A DNA stretch of 64,000 bases from Hydrogenophaga sp. 2FB (GTDB lineage: Bacteria > Pseudomonadota > Gammaproteobacteria > Burkholderiales > Burkholderiaceae_C): assembly GCF_005503365.1 (NCBI RefSeq), contig NZ_SCML01000004.1, positions 124,001 to 188,000 of the forward strand. The letters are read 5' to 3'. Positions within the stretch are counted from its first letter, which is position 1, and every line of letters starts with the position of its first letter. The position numbers were made by a program, and so were the translations under genes. The notes beneath the pieces were generated by a model that searched no databases, was not told the origin of the DNA, and saw only the letters and a program-made list of their open reading frames with translations. Shown here piece after piece: positions 17,737-26,527 of the stretch.

Positions 17737-19021
17737 CGTCATCTCCTTCAACGATCGGCACACCCCACGTAAATTTGCAGCTGCCGGAAAGCAGACCCGC
17801 GACACCACGGAGCGTCTCGGCCCGTTCGTTCTCCACACTCGCTCGATCGTGGCGAGCCAACTCTTCCGTTCGTTGAAGAATGCGTTGGTAGATGAGAAGG
17901 CCCTTGCGTCGCTCGTCGGTTTCAAGGGCGGCCAAGGCCTCGGCGTTCTGGCATTCAACGAGCACCACGCTCTCAAGCTGCCTTGTGGTACGAAGTGTTG
18001 CCTCGGGGTCAATGAGCGCACGCTCCAACAATCGTTGCTCGGCTGCCATCGCTTGCAGCCAGACTGAATCGAAGTACGCGCCCACGTAGCCAGCGTTCAT
18101 CTTCTGCCTCAGGACCTCCATCTGCCCCGATGCCTTCCCGAGCTGCAAAAGGCCCCCGACATCGGCGTATCGGAAACCACCTGCCGGATCTTGCTTAAGA
18201 ATCCCCTCAAAGTCCTCAACGGAAACGCGCTTACCTCGGATCGCCGCAGTCGGCCTTCCGTCTGATTGAAGTATGGACGCGTAGAAGTCGAGGGACGGGA
18301 CCGAGAGAGCGCTGGCTTTTCCGATAAGAAAAAATATCTCATCGCGGATCTTGCAGAGCCTCTCCATCGTGAACTGCGTGCATGCGGGAATCCCCGCCAC
18401 CACCGTAGCCAAGTGATCTCTAAAGCCCTCCAAAGGTGGACCCTTCTGAAATTCAAGTTTGCGCAAGACTTTGAGTATGAGTTCAGGTGCGATGCCTGTC
18501 GCAGCTACGAGAACGTCAAAGGAGGCCTTGTAGGGAGATGGAATGCCGTTGGCATCAACGGCAAGCCGACACTGATCTCGAACCCTGACTGGGCTGCTTG
18601 CCAGCGTGCTTGGTGTCACTGCCGTTTTGGCAGGGATGTATGGCCTTGCATTGGAGAAGAAGACGTACTGCTCAACCTGAGACGCGTACTGTGATTCGTG
18701 CTCAGCAAACTTTCGGACTGCATCTATGAAGCCAGAGTCGCCGCACTTCCAAGTCGCACCCTGGGCCGAGTTTGTCTTGACCTGAATCGCATGAAAGGCT
18801 CCTGACGGGAGTTCAGCCAAGAGGTCATCATGATGCTCACACCAGACCGCCAGATAGTCATTCAGCGATGCGAGTGCGCCGGCAAGCGCCACGACGCCGG
18901 CCGCCCACTGGTACATGAAAAGCGCTTGAGTCTCATCGCCCCGATCACTTTGGAGGGTCGCCAGTCCGTCGGACTGACCAGGAACACCCAAAGCAGATGC
19001 TGAATTCTTCCCTCGTGCCAT
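17726..19021 (-). CDS. DUF4297/Cap4-like nuclease effector of ABC-3C-type system
   Basis: 431 residues. The N-terminus has DETQALFMYQWA, then VWCEHHDDLLAE (~60-71) and AFHAIQVKTN (~75-84): E/D...QxK, the catalytic core of DUF4297-type PD-(D/E)XK dsDNA nucleases such as Cap4. The remaining ~330 residues are helical with no named domain and probably contact the middle component. First gene of the operon; no promoter element stands out upstream. Family assignment is by motif only. Confidence 0.7.
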   Translation of the reverse strand: MARGKNSASALGVPGQSDGLATLQSDRGDETQALFMYQWAAGVVALAGALASLNDYLAVWCEHHDDLLAELPSGAFHAIQVKTNSAQGATWKCGDSGFIDAVRKFAEHESQYASQVEQYVFFSNARPYIPAKTAVTPSTLASSPVRVRDQCRLAVDANGIPSPYKASFDVLVAATGIAPELILKVLRKLEFQKGPPLEGFRDHLATVVAGIPACTQFTMERLCKIRDEIFFLIGKASALSVPSLDFYASILQSDGRPTAAIRGKRVSVEDFEGILKQDPAGGFRYADVGGLLQLGKASGQMEVLRQKMNAGYVGAYFDSVWLQAMAAEQRLLERALIDPEATLRTTRQLESVVLVECQNAEALAALETDERRKGLLIYQRILQRTEELARHDRASVENERAETLRGVAGLLSGSCKFTWGVPIVEGDDDGT

Positions 19022-19463
19022 AGCCTCGTGTGTCCTCAGATCATTTTGTCTTGCCCACTCATTTCGTCGAATCGCGTTTCAACCCTGCGAATGGGTGGCG
19101 GGCTCCGATCATTATGCGTCTTGTTACAACTTGATTTTGCGCGATCCGGCAGACGAGTACCTCTGGCGGGTAGGTGCATCCCCGGCAATGCAGGGCCGCA
19201 CTCTCCGTGCTCCGCATTGAGCCCCTTCAGGTCTAGACCTATCGGCTTCCATCGCCGATGCCTTCGCGGCGTGGCCGCTGCGCGCTGCGCTTGCCAATGC
19301 AGGTTGGTATGGGGGAGCTTGCTATTCCCCTCATGGTGTCACCCCGTTCTCGCGTTAAAGGCCTGCGCGCACGTTGAGCGCTGGCGTCCTGCCAGCCGTC
19401 TTCGAGCCTTGAGCGCTGCGCTGCGGCGTGCCGGTTCCGGTCTCGGGCAATCCTGCCCGATCA
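19022..19463. other. Non-coding stretch between ABC-3C operon and IS5 remnant
   Basis: No frame carries a recognisable protein. The segment is GC-rich with many short inverted repeats near 19375-19450, probably decayed mobile DNA. It must also contain the promoter of the leftward ABC-3C operon. Confidence 0.4.
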
Positions 19464-19718
19464 CTGGAGTTCGCCAAGGCCCGGGACTTCATCAATCAGC
19501 GCGTGCGCAGGAGCGGCGAGATCGACGAGGTCCAGCGCTCGAAGAACCACAACAAGTCCAAGGTCCGCGCGCGGGTCGAACATGTCTTCGCTGTGGTCAA
19601 GCGGCTGTGGGACTTTGCCAAGGTGCGTTATCGAGGTCTTGCCAAGAACGCCACGCGCTCGTTCGTGGTCCTGGATTTGGCCTACATCTACATGGCGCGA
19701 ACGCGCCTCATGGCATGA
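19464..19718 (+). pseudogene. IS5-family transposase, C-terminal remnant
   Basis: About 85 codons: FAKARDFINQRVRR, SKNHNKSKVRARVEHVFAVVKRLW and AKNATRSFVVLDLAYIYMARTRLMA. This is the last third of an IS5-type DDE transposase with the E of the triad (RARVEHVF). The N-terminal two-thirds are gone; ~140 bp of IS-like sequence follow to about 19850. Confidence 0.8.
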
Positions 19719-19854
19719 GTGCGCCCGCAGCGCACGTCAAGTGCGCATCTCGGGGCGCAAAGGTAGCGGTTTGCTGCGAATCTTCCCGACTTTCCTGCCT
19801 CGGTCACGACCGGTCAGGTGCATCGCTCAATTCGATGGTTTTTTCAGTCCAGCC

Positions 19855-21558
19855 TTAAGTACCCGGCTTAACGAAGTAGCGCCGTCGCTTTGCCTTATAG
19901 CTGTCTGGATGGAAGTGCGTGGGCAGCCAGTCGTCGGTCCGCACCTTTAGGTAGCCGGCCTCGGGGTCGGACTTGCCCGCCTCGGTCAGCACGCGCGAGA
20001 CGTAGCGCGCGTAGTGGTGGTCGAAGACGCGCATGAACTCGCCGAAGTAGATGTCGGCCACGCGCGTGTCGCCGCGGATGACCAGCATGTTCTCGTCGTT
20101 GATACGCTGCGAGGGCTTGCTGAAGTTGGCCGAGCCGGAGATCACCAGGGGGTCCTTGCCCAGCGGATCGATCAGCATGAACTTGTTATGGATGTAGCGG
20201 TTGCGATTGAGGGGATTCGAGCGTTCACGCAGGAAGTTCGCCAGCGCGCCGCTTCCGAGGTAGGAACCCGCCGCGAAGATCAGGTCTCTGTCCCGCCCGA
20301 TGGTCTCGGTCTCGCCTAGCGGGTCGTCCTTGACGACGTAGCGCAGCACGTCGTTGTCCACGTTGAGCACCTGGGCAAATAGTGGATCGATGCTGAAGGC
20401 GAAGGTCATGCAGGCGATTTCCTTCGCTTCGGCCAGGCGGTCGGCATACCACTGCAGAGTCTCGTTGCTGTCCTTGTCGTCGCGCGGCGAGAACACTGGT
20501 GTCACCGAGTTCTTCGGCGTCTTCTTCTGCGGCAGCGGCGTCACCGCCGTCAGCGGACCGCGCAGCTTGGTCGGCGTCGTTTTCTTCTGCGCCAGCAGGT
20601 CCCAATAGTCGAGGTACTTCCGCGCCACGACGCGGTCCCACACGACGTGGCCTACGTTGGAATGGCCGAAAATGCCACCGTCGGAGATGTTGGTCGATCC
20701 AGTCCACACCGCGACCGGCCCCTGCTCGTCCACCAGTACGATGAACTTGTTGTGGCGAATGCCTTCGCTGACCGTGCGGGGGATCGTTGCGCCGAGTTCT
20801 GCTAGGCCGGCATTGCCGATGGTTTCTTCGTTGCTGACCTTGTAGGTGCTTTCGCCGTCATAGACGATCTTCACATCGGCGCCACCTTCGATCGCCTTCA
20901 CGAAGGCGTTGGCCACAGGTGCGTAGTGAAATTCATACAGCGCTGCGCGCAGTGCCATGCCGTCCTTCGCTAGGCCGATGAAATCGATCAGGGCCTCGAA
21001 CAGTCCGCGAGACAGCCAACGCATCTCCTCGGTACGCGGGTTGTTGGCCTCGGGAGCGCGGTTGCCAAACTCGCGCGCATAGGCCTGCGAGCCGATGACG
21101 CCGCGGTTGAAATGGACGTCATGGCGAGGGGCATCCGAGCCGGCGCTGGCCGGTTCGATGGTCTCCTCCGCGGTCACGTCGAGCGTGACCGCGGCCGCGT
21201 TGTCGAGTTTGGTGTTTTTGACCATGCCGAAAACCGGGACGATACGGTATAGGTAGCGGCACCCCGCCTTCGCGGTGTAATCGGCCCACTGGAAGGACTG
21301 CACCGGATGCTCTGCGGTGGGTACCGGCGTCCCCGGCGGTAGGCCCTTGTCCTTGTATTTGAAGCGCTTGATGCCGCGCATCCAGTAGCGCTCGATCTCG
21401 TCGCCGTGTTTATCCAGTTCGGTGCGCTCGATTGCATAGCCCAGCAGGTCCGTGCGGGTCGGCTTCTTGCCGTCCAGCGTGTCCCAGGCCAGCACCACGA
21501 CGTAGGTGCCAGCATAGGCGGACGCCCTCAGGGCTGAACTCTTGGCAGTTGATCGCAT
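19855..21558 (-). CDS. Phospholipase-D-superfamily protein with two HKD motifs
   Basis: 567 residues, no signal peptide. N-terminal ~130 residues look like a beta-sandwich (fibronectin-III-like) binding domain; then two PLD halves, each with HxK and a following GST/GSAN strand: HNKFIVLVDE...WTGSTN (H269, K271) and HNKFMLIDPL...ISGSANFS (H457, K459). Such proteins cleave phosphodiesters in lipids or nucleic acid. Start at 21558 chosen for GGGAGA 6 nt upstream. Flanked by IS5 and IS1182 DNA, so horizontally acquired. A lipase effector or a nuclease-type defence protein are both possible. Confidence 0.8.
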   Translation of the reverse strand: MRSTAKSSALRASAYAGTYVVVLAWDTLDGKKPTRTDLLGYAIERTELDKHGDEIERYWMRGIKRFKYKDKGLPPGTPVPTAEHPVQSFQWADYTAKAGCRYLYRIVPVFGMVKNTKLDNAAAVTLDVTAEETIEPASAGSDAPRHDVHFNRGVIGSQAYAREFGNRAPEANNPRTEEMRWLSRGLFEALIDFIGLAKDGMALRAALYEFHYAPVANAFVKAIEGGADVKIVYDGESTYKVSNEETIGNAGLAELGATIPRTVSEGIRHNKFIVLVDEQGPVAVWTGSTNISDGGIFGHSNVGHVVWDRVVARKYLDYWDLLAQKKTTPTKLRGPLTAVTPLPQKKTPKNSVTPVFSPRDDKDSNETLQWYADRLAEAKEIACMTFAFSIDPLFAQVLNVDNDVLRYVVKDDPLGETETIGRDRDLIFAAGSYLGSGALANFLRERSNPLNRNRYIHNKFMLIDPLGKDPLVISGSANFSKPSQRINDENMLVIRGDTRVADIYFGEFMRVFDHHYARYVSRVLTEAGKSDPEAGYLKVRTDDWLPTHFHPDSYKAKRRRYFVKPGT

Positions 21559-22033
21559 TCGATTCTCCCTTCGTTGATCGAGAACGGGCGTACACGTCCC
21601 AACGCTAGAACTTGATCGAGAAGTCCGGGTTCGAAACCTGCTCCTTGATGTAGCTGACCCCGTCAACCCGCAAGCCCTGCTCGTTGACGACGGTAATTAG
21701 CCCACCTTAGTTCGCTGCGTAGTTTGGCAGCTCTTCAAGACGTTCACCAGTCTACTTGGGCTTTTCGAAGTTGATCCGGTCGTGCTTGACGATCCGTGTG
21801 GCCGCAGTAGCAGCTTTACGGCACTGTGCTCAAAACCTGCTCCGGGTCGGCAGCGGCAGTTCGCTAAATCATCCAGCGGACGCTCGAGCCGCCTCAAGCC
21901 GCAACGCTACAAACAACGTCAGCATTGCCGCCGTGACCGGTCATCGGGCCAGTGACAAAGCTGGCGCCTGGATGATCGCGATGTAACCATGAGCGTGAAC
22001 AGCGAGCGCGGCCCCCAACGGCCGGAGACGCTG
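21559..22033. other. Gap with a possible 3' gene remnant
   Basis: On the minus strand the ~85 bp ending with the stop at 21605-21607 read VVNEQGLRVDGVSYIKEQV...FSIKF, which looks like the tail of a gene that once preceded the phospholipase gene; an in-frame stop lies just upstream near 21700. The rest to 22033 shows no gene. Confidence 0.3.
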
Positions 22034-23715
22034 GAGGCTGTGTGAAAACCCTCTCCCAGCCTGCATATGAACTCGGTAGAGTTCACAGACATATTGGACA
22101 CGGGGGTCAATATGTCGAGATACATCGAAGGTCAGGACAGGCAGCAGGTCACGTTGTTGCCGGAGTGCCTGGATGACTTCATTGCAGAAGACAACACGGT
22201 TCGGATCGTGGACGTCTTCATCAATGAGTTGGACCTGGTCGGTTTGGGTTTCGGTGGCGCAAAGCCGACTGCAACGGGCCGGCCTTCTTATCACCCCTCA
22301 GTGCTGTTGAAGCTCTACCTGTACGGTTACCTCAACCGCATCCAATCCAGCCGCAGGCTGGAGCGCGAGTGTCAGCGCAACGTGGAGCTGATGTGGCTGA
22401 CGGGTCGGCTCGCACCTGACTTCAAGACCATCGCGGACTTCCGCCGCGACAACGGCAAAGGCATTCGCAACGTCTGCCGCCGGTTCGTGATGCTGTGCCG
22501 CGAATTGAAGCTGTTCACCGACGCCGTCGTGGCCATCGACGGCAGCAAGTTCAAGGCCGTCAACAACCGCGAGCGCAACTTCACGCCAGGCAAGATCGAG
22601 CGCCGCGAACGTGAGTTGGAGGAGAGCATCCAGCGCTACCTTGATGCCTTGGAGACTGCAGATCGAACCCAGCCAGTTGAGATGCAGGCAAAGACCGAGC
22701 GCCTGCAGGGCAAGATTCAAAAGATGCGCCAGCGACTGCATGACCTTCAAGTCGTCAAGGCGCAACTGGAGACGGTGCCTGATCGGCAGATCTCCCAGAC
22801 CGATCCTGACGCACGAGCCATGACCACCCACAGCGCCAAAGGCACGGCCATGGTGGGCTACAACGTGCAGACAGCGGTGGACACGAAGAATCATCTGATC
22901 GTCGCCCACGAGGTCACCAACAACGGCAGTGACCGTTCACAACTCAGTGCGATCGCTTTGGCCGCGCGCGATGCGATGGGCAAGCGCAGATTGATGGCCA
23001 TCGCTGACCGCGGCTACTACAACAGCATGCAGCTCAAGGCTTGTGACGACAGCGGGATTGCAGCGCTTGTGCCCAAGCCCATGACATCCAATGCGCGGGC
23101 CGAAGGCCGGTTCGACAAGACAGATTTCATCTACATCGCTCGCGACGACGAGTACCAATGCCCTGCGGGCCAGCGGGCGATTCGCCGCTTCAGCCGCGAA
23201 GAGGCTGGACTGCAGATCAGCATCTATTGGTCCAGTGCCTGCCCTGGCTGTGCCATGAAGTCGCAATGCACAACGGGCGACTACCGACGCATCAGGCGAT
23301 GGGAGCATGAGGAAGTCATGGACAAGGCCCAGCAACGGCTGGACCAGATGCCCAACGCCATGACGGTGCGCAAGAGCACCGTAGAACATGTGTTCGGAAC
23401 GCTCAAGCACTGGATGGGCTGGACGCACTTCTTGACCCGTGGCATCAAGAACGTGGCAACCGAGATGAGCCTGGCCGTGTTGGCGTACAACTTCAAACGC
23501 GTCCTCAGCATCCTAGGCTTCGAGGGGACCAAGAAAGCGATGCGGTTGTTGGGTGCATAGGCGCCCTTTGCGCTCGCTTCATGCCCCATTTACGGCCCCG
23601 AGATGGCTCCAGCATCGCCTTGGCGCCACTCAGCCGACGTCAATTCGCAGAAACAGACAAATCTGCAACCGACGCGTGACTCGCTCGGGCTGCCAGAGAG
23701 TTATCACACGGCCTC
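22034..23715 (+). mobile_element. Complete IS1182-family insertion sequence
   Basis: Imperfect 22-bp terminal inverted repeats, GAGGC(T/C)GTGTGA(A/T)AAC(C/T)CTCT, at 22034-22055 and 23694-23715, enclose one full transposase gene. The 4 bases GCTG occur directly outside both ends (22030-22033 and 23716-23719), a likely target duplication. About 1.68 kb, usual for the family. Intact ends and gene suggest a recent or still active insertion. Confidence 0.8.
22112..23560 (+). CDS. IS1182-family transposase
   Basis: 482 residues from the ATG at 22112 (MSRYIEGQDRQQ), which has a GGGGG purine run 6 nt upstream. DUF772-type N-domain (GRPSYHPSVLLKLYLYGYLN), RNase-H-like DDE core with D in AIDGSKFKAVNN, coiled coil ~195-235, D in ADRGYYNS, E in RKSTVEHVFGTLK, and a Cys-rich CPAG...CPGCAMKSQC segment typical of IS1182. 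Full length, no internal stops. Confidence 0.92.
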   Translation: MSRYIEGQDRQQVTLLPECLDDFIAEDNTVRIVDVFINELDLVGLGFGGAKPTATGRPSYHPSVLLKLYLYGYLNRIQSSRRLERECQRNVELMWLTGRLAPDFKTIADFRRDNGKGIRNVCRRFVMLCRELKLFTDAVVAIDGSKFKAVNNRERNFTPGKIERRERELEESIQRYLDALETADRTQPVEMQAKTERLQGKIQKMRQRLHDLQVVKAQLETVPDRQISQTDPDARAMTTHSAKGTAMVGYNVQTAVDTKNHLIVAHEVTNNGSDRSQLSAIALAARDAMGKRRLMAIADRGYYNSMQLKACDDSGIAALVPKPMTSNARAEGRFDKTDFIYIARDDEYQCPAGQRAIRRFSREEAGLQISIYWSSACPGCAMKSQCTTGDYRRIRRWEHEEVMDKAQQRLDQMPNAMTVRKSTVEHVFGTLKHWMGWTHFLTRGIKNVATEMSLAVLAYNFKRVLSILGFEGTKKAMRLLGA

Positions 23716-23868
23716 GCTGCACAACAGCCCCTCAGCGATGAAGTTGTGAACGAGAGCGGCAGGCCGAAATCGCCCGAGTACCCAATCTCGGCTTTACCTG
23801 CTTGGTTTCGATAATCGGTGTTTTTGATACCTACGACCGCACCACCTGCGATGGTTCGCCCCGTCTGC

Positions 23869-24744
23869 TTACGACCACGGCAGTGATCGGTACAGCCCCT
23901 GCACCCGGGCCATGGCCTCTTTAAAGTCCGGGAGATCGCCCGCGACATCGTCCTTGAGCCCCTCGTAACCTTGCCTTGCCATGCGCACGACCGCCTCGTC
24001 GTCCATCGACAGCGGACCCGGCTCGATCCCCTTGGAGCGACACGAGTCCACCAGCATGTGGTGAATGCTCGCCAACTCCTGCTCTCCCAATGCATCGACC
24101 AGGTCCGACGAGTCCAGCAGCAGACACACGTCGTAAACATCCTGGCGACGGTTGCGCCTTCGCACGGGCTGCTGTAGCAAGGAGCGCAGCTTCTCGGCGA
24201 CGATGTTGTGCAAGCTGTAGCTCTGGATGGTGGTGCCGCCATCGAGCTGCAGCACCTCCACCCCGAAGACGACCTCGTTGTAGCTGTAGGCGATTTCCAC
24301 CACCTGAGCGGAGTTGCGAGCGAGAAGGCGTTTCATCGCACTCTCGCTGCCCATGTCGGCGTAGCCGATCTTCAGCGCCAGCGTCTGGTGGGTCTTGTTC
24401 TCTCCCTTGGGCTCGACCTTGCTGGACTGCACGCGGCACGCTGTTGCATAGGGCAAGCGGTCTGCGGCAGCGGCCAAGTGCCGCTCCAGGTCGTCGACCA
24501 GCTCTTGCGCCTCTACGGCGACATAGGGCGCGGTGGTGGAGAAGTCGATGTCGCGGGTGTAGCGCGAACTGTCGTAGCGAATGGCCATCAACAGCCCGCC
24601 CTTCATCACCATCCTGGCCTGCAGATGCTTGGAACGACCGATGCTCTCCAGGATGATGTGCACCGCCTCCCGAAAACCTCTCTGGGGTTTGTCGGGGGCC
24701 TGCTGCACCCAGGCCTCCATGTCCACCTCGTTCAACGTCCTCAA
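23869..24744 (-). CDS. abiEii: AbiEii-type nucleotidyltransferase toxin
   Basis: 291 residues. The nucleotidyltransferase core has MKGGLLM (47-53) and YTRDIDFS (D65 and D67), the GS/GG...DxD signature of the AbiEii/AbiGii family; these toxins transfer nucleotides and block growth on phage infection. The start overlaps the stop of the antitoxin gene by 4 bp (ATGA), the classical abiE arrangement. The ~150 bp downstream to the IS1182 element show no supported gene. Confidence 0.88.
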   Translation of the reverse strand: MRTLNEVDMEAWVQQAPDKPQRGFREAVHIILESIGRSKHLQARMVMKGGLLMAIRYDSSRYTRDIDFSTTAPYVAVEAQELVDDLERHLAAAADRLPYATACRVQSSKVEPKGENKTHQTLALKIGYADMGSESAMKRLLARNSAQVVEIAYSYNEVVFGVEVLQLDGGTTIQSYSLHNIVAEKLRSLLQQPVRRRNRRQDVYDVCLLLDSSDLVDALGEQELASIHHMLVDSCRSKGIEPGPLSMDDEAVVRMARQGYEGLKDDVAGDLPDFKEAMARVQGLYRSLPWS

Positions 24745-25763
24745 GAGCCCTCCCCGGCCAGGTCTTCTCCAGCCTGCCCTTCCCCGTCGCGGCCATCAGT
24801 CAACAACGAAGGCACATTGATCGACAGTTTCCAGGTCTCAGAGAACGTCGGGGCGTATTCGCCCTGGGGATCCAGCATGCGCGAGCCGCCACGCTGTGCG
24901 AAGTCCTTCCAGCCGTCGATGCGTGGATGTTGGATCCTGCAAACCGCCTCCAGCAGGTAGCCAGCTCGCACCTTCTCGATGGGCTTACCGTGACGATCGA
25001 TCTCATCCAGGATGAGGGATAGGTACTGTGAGCCGTACTCGCGGTACGCATCCACCACGTGCTGCATGCCCCCGCAGTTGTCGGGCTCGCGCACCATGTC
25101 CAGAAACACCCTGCCGACCATGGCGACCCTGATCGCGGGAGACTTGATGGTCTTGAATCCTCCGCGGCTGGAGCGCCGCATCAGCTCGACACGCACACCC
25201 TCAACCCGCTCGAAGCCCAAGTACTGCAACATCGGCAACCTGGCTGCGCGGTAAACCGCCAGGCGTTGGCCGAGATCCCTGGCCATCCTCTCTTCAGCGT
25301 GCTCTCTCCACTCCTTGTCTGGAGGGGTCGTCAGGTAAAGGATTTTGGAGAAGCGATCCGTGAGCCCGTGAAACTCCATCGCACTGAGGTGGGTCACACA
25401 GGCAAACGGATCCACCGCACACGCGACCTCCATGGCCGAGGGCTTGGGGCGGCCAAACAACTGGAAGACGGCACCGGGCTTAAAGTCCTTGGCCGGCGAG
25501 ATCAGGTGAAAGGAGCTCAACCGGTCCACGATGGCCTTGTACAAGTCCGGCTCGATGACGTCATCTGTGTCGGGCTGCGTTGCACACAGCAGAACGCCCA
25601 GATCATAGGCGGTGACGACCGGCCGCTCCCACGTCGCCAATCGGTCTGCAATGCCCTCTGCAGGACCGATGGCGGCGGCTAAGAATTTTGGTTTTGTAGG
25701 CAAGCGCTGTAAAATTAACGTCCTTAGGACGTTAATTTTACAGCGCTTGATCTTCGAACGCAA
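24741..25763 (-). CDS. abiEi: AbiEi-family antitoxin/transcriptional repressor
   Basis: Up to 340 residues. The N-terminal part ERPVVTAYDLGVLL is the winged-helix AbiEi domain; the body (VACAVDPFACVTHLSAMEFHGLTDR...) matches type IV antitoxins that neutralise AbiEii and repress their own operon. Start unresolved: the longest frame begins with TTG at 25763 and would be read through a 47-bp palindrome, while another TTG at 25703 lies just inside it. If the palindrome is the operator, the shorter protein (~320 residues) is more likely. No ATG is available near either. Confidence 0.75.
   Translation of the reverse strand: MRSKIKRCKINVLRTLILQRLPTKPKFLAAAIGPAEGIADRLATWERPVVTAYDLGVLLCATQPDTDDVIEPDLYKAIVDRLSSFHLISPAKDFKPGAVFQLFGRPKPSAMEVACAVDPFACVTHLSAMEFHGLTDRFSKILYLTTPPDKEWREHAEERMARDLGQRLAVYRAARLPMLQYLGFERVEGVRVELMRRSSRGGFKTIKSPAIRVAMVGRVFLDMVREPDNCGGMQHVVDAYREYGSQYLSLILDEIDRHGKPIEKVRAGYLLEAVCRIQHPRIDGWKDFAQRGGSRMLDPQGEYAPTFSETWKLSINVPSLLTDGRDGEGQAGEDLAGEGS
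25702..25748. promoter_or_regulatory. 47-bp perfect palindrome 1 at the abiE start
   Basis: Two 23-nt arms, perfectly complementary, around a single central base (25725); core GTCCT-n-AGGAC. It sits at the 5' end of abiEi. AbiEi proteins are known to repress their operon through inverted repeats in the promoter, so this is probably an AbiEi operator. No T-tract follows on either strand, which argues against a terminator. Confidence 0.6.
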
Positions 25764-25786
25764 TATTACCCGTTTGCAATTTTTAC

Positions 25787-25833
25787 GTGGTCGGCCTAAA
25801 ATCTGTCCTCAGGACAGATTTTAGGCCGACCAC
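25787..25833. promoter_or_regulatory. 47-bp perfect palindrome 2 upstream of abiE
   Basis: Same design as palindrome 1: two perfect 23-nt arms around one base (25810), core GTCCT-n-AGGAC, and TAAAAT in each arm, but different outer sequence. It lies 24 bp past the stop of the leftward lipoprotein gene and upstream of abiEi. Centres are 85 bp apart. Confidence 0.6.
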
Positions 25834-25857
25834 ACTACCTATTTCTGGCCAGCCCGG

Positions 25858-26307
25858 TCATTGCGCCGTCTTTGGCAGACGACGTGTACTGCCTTGCCAT
25901 TCGAAGCTGTCGCCTTTGGGCACACGTATGAACCCTTGGTTCTTGAGCTTTAGACCAGTTACCTCGTAACCGTCGGTCTTGAGAAACGGCTTGTCAACTC
26001 CGTTGAACGAGGCGTTGACTGTGTAGCTGCATTTGACGGCACCTTTGATCGCCTCTTCAGCCTTTGAACCCATGAAGGCAGCGGCACGGGTCAGTTGCTC
26101 CATCTCCTTCCTGGACGGGGTTGTGCAGTCGAGGTCCGTGATCTCAACGGTCTGCAGCTTGAAATAGCCATTACTGGCCGTCTTGGTATGCCACGCCTTG
26201 ACGTCTTCTGCGGAGGGGTAACCGTTCGATCCAGCGCCACATGCGCTCAGCACAGCTGCGACGCCCAATGTGCTCAGGCTCGAGCGGCAGGAGGAAATGA
26301 CTTTCAT
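25858..26307 (-). CDS. Small lipoprotein of unknown function
   Basis: 149 residues with a lipoprotein signal peptide, lipobox LSAC-G (Cys ~23). The mature part contains further Cys residues (LDCTTP, VKCSYTV) that could form a disulfide, and looks beta-rich. I do not recognise the family. It sits alone between the abiE promoter and the Wadjet operon, so it is cargo. The ~220 bp upstream to 26527 contain no gene. Confidence 0.65.
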   Translation of the reverse strand: MKVISSCRSSLSTLGVAAVLSACGAGSNGYPSAEDVKAWHTKTASNGYFKLQTVEITDLDCTTPSRKEMEQLTRAAAFMGSKAEEAIKGAVKCSYTVNASFNGVDKPFLKTDGYEVTGLKLKNQGFIRVPKGDSFEWQGSTRRLPKTAQ

Positions 26308-26527
26308 GGGTCAATTACTTTGGTTGGTTTATGAACAGAGGCGCATTCGGCTTCCTCTCTTCAGAATCTCAAACAAAGCACCGGAGTCAAGAGACCCAGG
26401 ACAGATTTTCTTTTCGGTGATCGCTGGCCAAACCACTCGCTACAGCAGTGAGCCATAGACGGCAGGGCCAACACCCTGCCACCCCAAATCGGCTGAGAAG
26501 GCCGGGTCATCGAGATGAGCACCGGCC

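Noticed and set aside
19022..19460. Group II intron or integron attC remnants
   Set aside because: Some short inverted repeats suggested this, but neither domain V, reverse-transcriptase frame nor GTTRRRY/RYYYAAC pairs could be found.
23716..23868. Leftward reading with GIKNTDYRNQAGKAEIGYS
   Set aside because: Looks protein-like for ~45 codons but has no start, continues into the IS1182 end and matches no family I know; left as gap.
25787..25833. Rho-independent terminator of the lipoprotein gene
   Set aside because: Strong stem but no T-run after it on either strand, and its twin lies at the abiEi start, favouring an operator.
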